28,480 nucleotides of DNA from Ascoidea tarda (nom. inval.) (Eukaryota; Ascomycota; Saccharomycetes; Ascoideales; Ascoideaceae): contig JAKTTS010000165.1 of the NCBI GenBank assembly GCA_030560485.1, positions 1-28,480 of the forward strand, read 5' to 3'. The notes under the pieces are model-generated. The model saw only the letters and a list, made by a program, of their open reading frames with translations, did not search any database and had not been told where the DNA came from. The translations under genes were made by a program, and so were the position numbers. Below are positions 9,012 to 17,500 of this stretch, piece by piece; position 1 is the stretch's first letter; each line of letters begins with the position of its first letter.

Positions 9012-10556
9012 TTATGAGCTTGAAATACTTCCAGAAACAGGTTGTGCTGGAACTTTCATGTCTTTTGTTGGATCACTGTTTTTCAAATCTATGTTTTTTT
9101 GTTTCAAATCATTCAATTGGTAATTTTCAATAGCTTGTCTTACTTCTGGATTATTTTCGTAAACCTCGTTAGTTTCCCAGTCAAAGAACTCTCTTCTCAC
9201 TTCAACGTAATCGTAAGCAAATTCACCGATTTGGTCTTCATCGGTACCTCTAATTTCAGCGGATTCGCTTGTTCTTAATTGGAGACCAGGAATCTTGTTG
9301 ATGATAAAAGCAAGAATGTAAGAAATACCAAAGGACCAAACAGCACAGGCTAAGATGTAAGCAATTTGAATGTACAATTGTTTCCAGTTGTGAGATAACC
9401 AACCACCTTCATGTTCTGTGGCACCATCTAAGCCAATAACCCAGTCTTGACCAAACAATGCATTGAAGATTAAACCGACAACGCCGGCCATTCCGTGCTC
9501 AGCGAGGATATCTAAGGAGTCATCACATCTAAGCAAGACCTTGAGACCGGTGGAAAAGTTACAAACAATAGAGGTAACGATACCTTGGATGATGGAAGCC
9601 CAGAAGGGGATGCAACCTGAGGAGGGAGTAGCAGCAACCAAAGCCGAGATGGCACCAGAAGAAAAGGCGACGGAACTGAACTTCTTTTCCATTCTCCAAT
9701 CCAAAAGAACCCAGGTGAAGGCACCAAAGACAGCAGAGAGATTTGTGTTGATGATGGCGTAGATAGCTTTTAAATTGGGGTACAATGCAGTACCACCGTT
9801 GAAACCCATCCAACCGGTCCACAATAAACTGGTACCCAAGGTGACCATGGAGACATTGTGGGGTCTGAAGTTGATCAAGTATTTTTCTTTTCTTCTACCA
9901 AGAACGTAGGAGTAGGCAAAGGCAGAGAAACCAGAGACAATTTCGACTGGACCACCACCGGCAAAGTCCAAGACACCAGATTTCCAGTTGAAGGCCCAGC
10001 CATTTCCATTCCAGACCCAATAGGCGATGGGGCAGTAGACAATGGTAGCCCAGAAGAAGATGAAGACAAGACATGGAAGAAGTCTGCCTCTTTCAGCGAT
10101 ACAACCAACGGTAATGGCAGCAGTAACTTGAAGGAAAAGACCTTGGAAGAGAGCAAAGGCCAATTCAGGATAGTCGCCGGATTCACCCAAGACATCATGG
10201 AAAACAACGTTTTTCAAGTTACCAATAAAGTTGTTGGAAGCACTGGAAGAAAAGGCTAATGTGTAGCCCCAGAGATACCATTGGAATTCGCAAACAGCGG
10301 AAGCACCGAGACAGATAAAAATCATAGAAAGAGCGGATTTACGACGAGCAAGACCAGAATAAAGAAAACCTAAACCTGGCACCATCAAAAAGACAAAAAC
10401 AGATGCAAGAATAATGAATGTGGTGACACCAGAATCGTATTCTTGCGTCCAAACTTGTCTTTTAACCAAATCTATAGCTGGAGACAGATAAACCTTCTGT
10501 GATACAGTTACTATAGCAGTATGAACTGCTTTAGCTATTTCAACAGAGTCCATCAT
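9012..10556 (-). CDS. MEP1: Ammonium transporter, Mep1/Mep3 type
   Basis: 514-residue Amt/Mep/Rh-family plasma-membrane ammonium transporter with about 11 hydrophobic segments and an extracellular N terminus. Family signatures include FLMVPGLGFLYSGLARRKSA, DFAGGGPVE, GWMGFNGG and AEHGMAGVVGLIFNALF. The second pore histidine is His354. The first is Glu205 (PVEIVSG), the variant that marks Mep1/Mep3 proteins, whereas Mep2 sensors keep His. The C-terminal tail has the Mep1/3 block EFAYDYVEVRREFFDW. It is therefore probably a high-capacity transporter, not the Mep2 filamentation sensor. The single CTG codon (10485-10487) encodes residue 24 in the outer N terminus. GATA-type motifs upstream fit control by nitrogen catabolite repression. 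Whether it is orthologous to MEP1, MEP3 or their common ancestor cannot be decided here. Confidence 0.92.
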   Translation of the reverse strand: MMDSVEIAKAVHTAIVTVSQKVYLSPAIDLVKRQVWTQEYDSGVTTFIILASVFVFLMVPGLGFLYSGLARRKSALSMIFICLGASAVCEFQWYLWGYTLAFSSSASNNFIGNLKNVVFHDVLGESGDYPELAFALFQGLFLQVTAAITVGCIAERGRLLPCLVFIFFWATIVYCPIAYWVWNGNGWAFNWKSGVLDFAGGGPVEIVSGFSAFAYSYVLGRRKEKYLINFRPHNVSMVTLGTSLLWTGWMGFNGGTALYPNLKAIYAIINTNLSAVFGAFTWVLLDWRMEKKFSSVAFSSGAISALVAATPSSGCIPFWASIIQGIVTSIVCNFSTGLKVLLRCDDSLDILAEHGMAGVVGLIFNALFGQDWVIGLDGATEHEGGWLSHNWKQLYIQIAYILACAVWSFGISYILAFIINKIPGLQLRTSESAEIRGTDEDQIGEFAYDYVEVRREFFDWETNEVYENNPEVRQAIENYQLNDLKQKNIDLKNSDPTKDMKVPAQPVSGSISSS

Positions 10557-11240
10557 GTTGAAATATTGGAAGAATTAAAGATATAGTAGATAGAAAAACA
10601 AAAAAGAGGATTATTTTTTTTCTTCTAATTTATCGACGGTAAGGATTTCCTTTAATTGGCTTAGATTTATGATTTTTTTTCTATTGTTCAATTTATTTCT
10701 TGATAACTGTGGGAATAACGAATTATGGTGGGTATTTGATTATTAATAGGATTCGTGAGAAATTATTTGAATTGAGTCAAATAAGAAGAAACTATTGAAT
10801 AAAAGAAAAGGGAAAATCAAGAGGGATAGATGAAGTTGGAGGAAGGAATATGAAGGAAATAAATATAAAAACAAATGAGAGAAAAAAGGAAAACAGAAAA
10901 TAAACAAAATGAAGGAAAACGAGAAAATTAATAATATTTATACAAACTTAATGAAACCAATAATGGCAGAGCGATGAAAAGTGAAGTGGTATTACAGCAC
11001 TACAAAACAGCAGAACAAAAAGAATCAACGAAAAGAAAAGAAAAGAAATATTCCAAAAAAGAACTGTAAAAGTTGCAAAAGTAAGATTGTGATTTGATTG
11101 AGATTGTTATGCATGCAGCGTATGGGATAAGATTATCTCAGGAAACTAAAAGAAAAGACTGCAAGACGAAAAGCGGAAGCAGAGCAGAGAAAGAGAAGCA
11201 GATACAGTTGGAGCGAATATGGTTATAATAGTGAAATAAT
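10557..11240. other. Purine-rich MEP upstream region
   Basis: On the plus strand this is strongly purine-rich (GAAAAGAAAAG, GGAGGAAGG), so the sense strand of the MEP leader is pyrimidine-rich. No ORF shows coding features. It probably contains the transporter's promoter and 5' leader. Confidence 0.5.
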
Positions 11241-11268
11241 AAAGCCTAAAGCCTGAAGCCTAAAGCCT
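11241..11268 (+). repeat. Seven-base tandem repeat, four copies
   Basis: Four head-to-tail copies of AAAGCCT fill 11241-11268; the third copy has G for the first A. The repeat sits at the left edge of the GC island. No function is assigned. Confidence 0.85.
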
Positions 11269-11337
11269 GCAGCGTTATCAGAGGTAATGCCCATACAGGC
11301 AGCAATGCTCCGTGCTGGTGGTTGCGAGCGAGGTCCG

Positions 11338-11370
11338 CTCCCGCTTGCGTGATTAGGTGGGTAGCGGGAG
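11338..11370. other. GC-rich hairpin (8-bp perfect stem)
   Basis: CTCCCGCT at 11338-11345 pairs perfectly with AGCGGGAG at 11363-11370 across a 17-nt loop. It lies inside the GC island and overlaps a GATAAA motif at its right edge. Confidence 0.7.
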
Positions 11371-11655
11371 ATAAAGCACCACCCTCCTCACCGGACACGA
11401 TAAGGGCTTCCGCAGCGAATCAGCGACGCGCCGGCCGCTGGGCGGTGCACGCGTGACAAACAGCCCCATTAGCTTCCACTGCGAGTGGCGCCCTTGCAGC
11501 TCCCGCTCCCGCAGGGCCTGTTGGCTGCACCTGCGCTACCCAGGCACATGCAGCCTATCAGAGTGTGCTGATTTCCTGCGTTCAGGAATGCGTTCCTGTT
11601 GGCAAAGGCTGATTACCTCAGCGGTGACACGGCCTGCTGATAAAGAATACGATTT

Positions 11656-11675
11656 GAAGCTAGCGTACTAGCTTC
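11656..11675. repeat. Perfect inverted repeat, 8-bp arms, 4-bp spacer
   Basis: GAAGCTAG and CTAGCTTC flank CGTA. This 20-bp site could be bound by a dimeric protein or extrude a small cruciform. No known yeast factor site is recognised. Confidence 0.8.
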
Positions 11676-11760
11676 AGAAAAGAAAGGGCTACTTCTGTCC
11701 AGGGAGCAGCAGCAGGGCCCGGCTCCTAGGCCAATCAACGAGCGCTGTGCGGATATGTTT

Positions 11761-13139
11761 ATTTATAGAAAGATGCGGGCTCTCAATCAGGATTTACAGT
11801 TGCACCCATCTTGATCCCATGAGTGGAATTCGCTGGAGGTCATAAGATATATATTTGTTATCTTTAAATTTCAGCAGCAAGAACTATCTGGTAATCTTAA
11901 GAGCTATCTGAGTGGAGCAACAAGAATTGTAAACAGCTGCTTTGTCATTTTTTTTGTTAGAAGTGGCCAATCTCCCTCTTTTGCTTTTGTGTTGCAATTC
12001 ACCAGGAATGGTTGCTGTGCTTTTCCTTCGTTTTATTCGTACAATAGGACCATGCAGCACCAAAACAGCGCTGCACAGGTCCAATCTGCTCCACACCTCT
12101 CCATGACGGATCCTACAGAAAATCTCAGAAAACAGCAATCACACTGAAAATCTCTATTATCTCTGAATTTAGAAGCTGTAGTCGCTATATTAATATCAGC
12201 GAATTTCTTCCAATTTCATTTTTTTCTGTTACAGTATATTTGCCCTTTTTCTTTTTCTTTTTCGTTTTTGCTTTTGTTTTCGTGTGCTGGAGAATTTGAA
12301 TGTTTCCATCACCCAACATCCACTCTGCTTTCTTCATTCTCTATCCAATTCCATCCAATTGAAGTCCTCTAGAAATTTTCTGAGAATCTTAGAGAAATCT
12401 TATGGAAATCTGATGGAAATCTTCCAATTCAAATCCTATGGCAGATATCTTATGATCAAAATCCTTTGTTCTGGTCATTAATTATTTTCATGCTATTACA
12501 TAATACGGTTAATATTATATTCGCTCTATAAGATACAGGATGTTTTTCAGGTAATGAAGTTCGAGTAACTTGCTTTATGATTTGACTCTCTACTTCAACA
12601 GTGTTCATCTGGTTTAACAGGGTTTTGTTACCACAAACTCAATTTCCACTTTCGAAACTGATTACTTCCATCCTACTCTCTGCTGAGCTTCTCTGTGAAG
12701 GCAAACTTTTTCAAGTTGCCTCACATCAATTCTTCTCAATCAGTTCGCTTTCTTTCCCAGCAATTACCTCCACCTTCTCTTCCATCAAACAAAAACATCT
12801 GTGTAATCATCCCGTTCAGCGGTTGTGTTTATCGTTCTTATTGATCTGCTCCTGCTTGATAACGGCTATATCCTAACGCTTTCTTGAAGTATCTATCAAA
12901 ACAACATTTTGAGACCAAAATCAAGATACTGACATTCCTTGAAGTTTATTCCCCTTTAGTTAATAGAATAACCGTTTATCTTATCCAGGGGCTTACTCAT
13001 TCTTTTTTATCTTTAAGCTTTGCGGATTAAGCTTAATCTGAGTAGCTATTATATCAATGTAAATAATAAACTATTATTGGTAAAACGAAAAAAAAGCAAA
13101 AAAGAAAAACCGACAAAAAAAGAAAAGCTAAAACAATAA
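11761..13139. other. Gene-free stretch between the GC island and the URA2 leader
   Basis: AT-rich DNA with several short ORFs (for example on the minus strand at 11884-12138) that show no family features, biased codon use or good context. Around 12390-12428 there are three near-copies of GAAATCTTATG. A GTTCGAGT string at 12557-12564 resembles a B box, but no A box or tRNA fold lies at the right distance. I see no supportable gene. Confidence 0.5.
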
Positions 13140-13614
13140 ATGCAAAATCTGCTTTTCTCTTCCATCTTCTTTCTCTCTTTCTTTTCACTCTCTCCAACTA
13201 CTACTCTATGATTCAAAAATCGATTTCTTTATTCCCCTTCTTTATTACCCTTACAAGTCAATAATAAACCTTATTCTCCTGCAATAAAAAATAGGCACAA
13301 ATCTCGTAGCTCTTTATCATCCTATCTCACAATAAACTTTCTTCATCGTAAATTAATTATGTTGCCTTAATCTTATCCTTCTACACCCAGCTTCCCACTC
13401 ATGAAATTATATCACCACCAACAATATGACTTTATAATAATAGATATCGTTCTTTTATTCTTTTACTTTTCTTTCAATTATCTTACTAAAGCGAAATATT
13501 ATCCTATTTCACTCCAACTTATTCCATTCCATTCTAATTCACCAAATCATCCACCAACTTTATCATATTTTGGTCCAAACTGAAAAATGATAGAAATTGA
13601 GGGCAATTTCTTGA

Positions 13615-13641
13615 TCCATATCCATATCCATATCCATATCC
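13615..13641 (+). repeat. TCCATA tandem repeat, about 4.5 copies
   Basis: Perfect six-base units TCCATA run from 13615 to 13641. This is a simple microsatellite in the URA2 upstream region with no assigned function. Confidence 0.9.
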
Positions 13642-14218
13642 TTTGCCTTTCTTTTTTTTTTATTTCATCTATACCATTTCCATCTCTTATTCTACCTTAC
13701 TTTCATTCTCAAACAATATTCAATTACCCATCTGATCGAACATCTCATCCTCTACATCCTCTCTTTCAAAAACACATCTGAAACTCCAATTCGTCCCAAC
13801 TTCGTTCCTTCCCGCCTTTTTCGCTCGTTTTTTCCATCTCAATGCTTTCCTATGATCTAATTCTTCCTACATTCTGAAACCAAAGGGTTTTCTTCATACT
13901 ATTCTCTCACTCAAATTACTCAACTGTCTCACAAAGTCCCTTCCTAAAGGGTTGCTATAATCTTTGGTAATCACTAAAATTTGCCTTGTTTTCTCTTGTT
14001 TTTTCGCCGCCTTTTGTATTTATTTCGTTGCAATCTTCATCTATTGTCATCCATCGTCACCCATCTTTTCCACAACACATACAAACCTACTTGACAATTA
14101 TCGTCGCGAAAACTTGAAATTATTTCAACTGCCCAAATTTGTCAAACTTAGTATTTGTAACCCTACCAACTCATTGCATCGAAAAACTTAGCCGAATAGT
14201 CATCGTTGAAAAAAAAAA

Positions 14219-14316
14219 TTTTTTTTGAAATTTTTTTAATTTTTCACAATTTTTCATATTTTTTTGTAATTTTTTGTAATTTTTCTGTAATTTTTTGCGA
14301 TTTTTTATATTTTTTT
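14219..14316 (+). promoter_or_regulatory. Ten helically phased T-tracts, predicted bent DNA
   Basis: Runs of 5-8 T start at 14219, 14231, 14240, 14250, 14259, 14270, 14280, 14291, 14301 and 14310. The mean spacing is 10.1 bp, close to one helical turn, which is the classic arrangement for intrinsic DNA curvature. A nine-base A run precedes it. It sits about 280-375 bp upstream of the URA2 ATG and may position nucleosomes or promote transcription. The geometry is read directly; the role is inferred. Confidence 0.7.
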
Positions 14317-14594
14317 ACAAAAGTTTTACAATTCTATTTGTTCCTTTTCGTTTATAGGTTGTTTCTTTTATTTGGTTTTTCGTTGGGTTTTTTTCTTTAT
14401 ATATTGTTTCAATATCTTGTTTTTTTTCTTGAAATCCTACATTTTGTCTTTTTTCTCTAGTTTTGGTTCTTCAAAAGTCTATTGCTCTAATAACTTTTTT
14501 GTTTCTCTTTCTGGTTCTGGTTCTGGTTTTGTCTCTGTTTCCCCCTTAATCAAGTCAAGAAGCAAAGTGAGTTTATTCAGTATTTCACCAAATC

Positions 14595-17500
14595 ATGTCT
14601 GCCCCAATCATCGATCTCACTACTCCTCTACCTTCTATATCCCCTCAGCAAAATGATAGCGATAAAATAACTGTTCTTGAGCTCAAAGATGGAACTAAAT
14701 TATGCGGTTACTCATTTGGTGCCCCCAAATCTGTCGCTGGTGAATTGGTCTTCTCCACCAATATGATTGGTTATCCCGAATCTCTCACTGATCCATCCTT
14801 CGAAGGCCAGATTCTTGTGCTAACCTACCCTTTAATCGGCAATTATGGTGTTCCCGACAGATCTATTCCTGACGACTTGATAAAATCCCTCCCAAAATAT
14901 TTCGAATCAAATCGAATTCACATTGCTGGTTTGGTCGTTGCTCATTATACCGAAGATTACTCTCACTACTTGGCCGCTTCCTCTCTTGGTGACTGGTTAA
15001 AAGAACAGAACATTCCTGCTATATACGGTATTGATACTAGAGCTCTCACAAAACACATTAGAGACTGTGGTTCTATGCTTGGTAGACTAAATTACCCTTC
15101 TCCAAACAAATCTCTACCTTTTGTTCTAGATGCTGCTTGGGAATCCTTATATGATATCCCCGAATGGAATGACCCAAATGCTCAAAACTTGGTTGCAAAG
15201 GTCTCAATCTCATCTCCACAGCTTTATGTTCCTCCTCCTTCGGTTCCCTTAATCAAGAACCACAAAACTGGTAAAACGTTGAGAATATTAGCAATTGACG
15301 TTGGTATAAAATACAACCAAATTAGGTGCTTTGTTAAAAGAGGTGTTGAAATAAAAGTTGTTCCATACGATTACAACTTTCTCAATGAGGACTACGATGG
15401 TTTATTTGTCTCAAACGGTCCAGGTGACCCTCAAATGCTAGTAACAAAATATTTGACCACTGCCATCAAACAAGCTAAAACTCCAATATTCGGTATTTGT
15501 CTTGGTCACCAATTGATTGCAAGAGCTTCTGGCGCTAAAACTGTTAAGTTGAAATTTGGTAACAGAGGCCAAAATATTCCTTGTACTTCAACCATCTCTG
15601 GTTCTTGCTACATCACCTCTCAAAATCACGGTTTTGCTGTTGATCAATCAACTTTATCTGAAGATTGGGATGAATTGTTTGTAAACGCTAATGATGGTTC
15701 CAATGAAGGTATCTACCACAAATCATTACCAATTTTTTCAGTTCAATTCCACCCAGAATCGACTCCTGGTCCAAAAGATACTGAATTTTTATTCGATGTC
15801 TTCATAGATTCCATCTTGCAAGCCATTGATGGCATCAAAAAAGCTGTTGAATTTCCTGGCGGTAACTTGACTGAAAACAGATTAAAACATCCTGTTGTCA
15901 AAGCCAAAAAATGTTTGGTTCTCGGTTCTGGTGGTCTTTCCATTGGTCAGGCTGGTGAATTCGATTACTCTGGCTCTCAAGCTATCAAAGCGTTAAAAGA
16001 AGAAGGCATTTACACTGTTCTTATCAATCCAAACATTGCTACCATTCAAACTTCCAAGGGTTTAGCTGACAAAGTTTATTTTTTACCTGTTACCCCAGAA
16101 TTTGTTAGAAAAGTTATCATCAAAGAAAAACCAGATTCTATCTACTGCACTTTTGGTGGTCAAACTGCACTTAATGTTGGTATCCAATTAAAGGATGAGT
16201 TTGAGTCTTTGGGAGTCAAGGTTCTTGGTACACCAATCCAAACTATTATCACAACTGAAGACAGAGAATTATTTGCTAGATCAATGGACTCTATTGGCGA
16301 AAAATGTGCTAAATCAGAAACTGCATCTTCGATTGAAGAAGCCCTTAATGCTGTTAAAAAAATTGGTTTCCCAGTAATTGTTAGGGCCGCTTATGCTTTA
16401 GGTGGTTTAGGTTCAGGTTTTGCTGATAACGAGCAACAATTAACCGAATTATGTGAAAAAGCATTTGCTACTTCTCCTCAAGTTTTAGTTGAAAGATCAA
16501 TGAAAGGCTGGAAGGAAATTGAATATGAAGTTGTCAGAGATGCTTTTGATAACTGTATCACTGTTTGTAATATGGAAAATTTTGATCCATTAGGTATTCA
16601 CACCGGTGATTCCATTGTTGTTGCACCCTCTCAAACTTTGTCTGATGAAGATTACATGATGCTTAGGTCCACTGCTGTCAATGTTATTAGACATTTGGGT
16701 GTTGTTGGTGAATGTAATATCCAATATGCTTTGAATCCAACTTCAAAGGAATACTGTATTATTGAGGTCAATGCCCGTCTTTCTAGGTCGTCTGCCTTAG
16801 CTTCAAAAGCCACTGGTTATCCTCTTGCTTATACTGCCGCCAAATTAGGTCTTAATATTCCTTTGAACGAGATCAAAAACTCAGTCACTCAATCCACTTA
16901 TTCTTGTTTTGAACCATCTCTTGACTATATTGTTGTCAAGATTCCAAGATGGGATTTAAAGAAGTTTACTCGAGTTTCAAGCTCTTTGAACAGTTCCATG
17001 AAATCTGTTGGTGAAGTCATGTCAATTGGTCGTAACTTTGAAGAAGCGATTCAAAAAGCTATTCGTTCAACTGACTATCATAACATCGGTTTCAACGAAA
17101 CCCAAGCCTTGATGTCCATTGATATTGATACTGAATTGCAAACACCATCCGACCAAAGATTATTTGCTGTTGCTAACGCATTATCAAATGGTTACACCGT
17201 TGATAAAATTTGGTCCTTAACAAAGATTGATAAATGGTTTTTAAATAAATTAAATTACTTGATTAAATTTGGTGAAAGAATCCTGTCATATAGAACTAAA
17301 GAAAACTTACCAAAACACATATTCAGGGAGGCTAAACAATTAGGTTTTGAAGACAGACAAATTGCAAAATTCTTAAATTCCAACGAAATCTTTATTAGAA
17401 ACTTGAGAAAAGAAATGGGAATTATTCCATTTGTCAAACAAATTGATACTGTTGCTGCTGAATTTCCATGTCACACTAATTATCTTTATTTGACATATAA

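Larger units (their letters stand above)
11126..11644. promoter_or_regulatory. Scattered GATAA motifs in the presumed MEP upstream region
   Basis: GATAAG occurs at 11126-11131 and 11399-11404. GATAA on the minus strand (TTATC) occurs at 11133-11137 and 11275-11279. GATAAA occurs at 11370-11375 and 11639-11644. Six core motifs in 519 bp match the Gln3/Gat1 GATA-factor sites known to control yeast MEP genes. The distance (570-1090 bp from the ATG) is long for a yeast promoter, and some matches could be chance. Confidence 0.45.
11269..11760. other. GC-rich island in AT-rich intergenic DNA
   Basis: By hand count, 11341-11520 is 119/180 G+C (66%), with one 60-base block at 70%, against roughly one third in the surrounding intergenic DNA. 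It contains an 8-bp perfect stem (11338-11345 with 11363-11370), a second CTCCCGCTCCCGC copy near 11509, TTCCTGCGTTCAGGAA with an overlapping CAGGAATGCGTTCCTG (about 11573-11600), and the palindrome at 11656. The ORFs inside show no recognisable protein. It could be a structured RNA gene, an upstream activating region or a chromatin boundary. I could not match it to SRP RNA, RNase P or MRP RNA, or spliceosomal RNAs. Confidence 0.5.
13140..14594 (+). promoter_or_regulatory. Long pyrimidine-rich URA2 upstream region
   Basis: About 1.45 kb upstream of URA2 is dominated by C and T on the coding strand, with mixed CT tracts, then T-tracts from 14219 onward. It includes the TCCATA repeat at 13615-13641. 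Pyrimidine-rich coding-strand leaders are common just upstream of yeast start codons, but this length is unusual. No upstream ORF is convincing. Confidence 0.5.

Noticed and set aside
10657-10672. TTGGCTTAGAT string resembling part of U2 snRNA
   Set aside because: The rest of U2, including the branch-site recognition region and stem structures, is absent.
11884-12138. 84-residue minus-strand basic ORF
   Set aside because: It has no recognisable motif, no biased composition beyond chance and no sign of a promoter. It is best left as non-coding.
14206-14460. Hydrophobic 84-residue plus-strand ORF (Phe/Leu/Ile-rich)
   Set aside because: It is the translation of the T-tract DNA upstream of URA2. 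Its composition follows the tracts and it has no other coding sign.
10557-14594. Centromere
   Set aside because: The size and lack of genes fit, but I saw no inverted repeats or known point-centromere elements, so it is kept only as a test, not a call.
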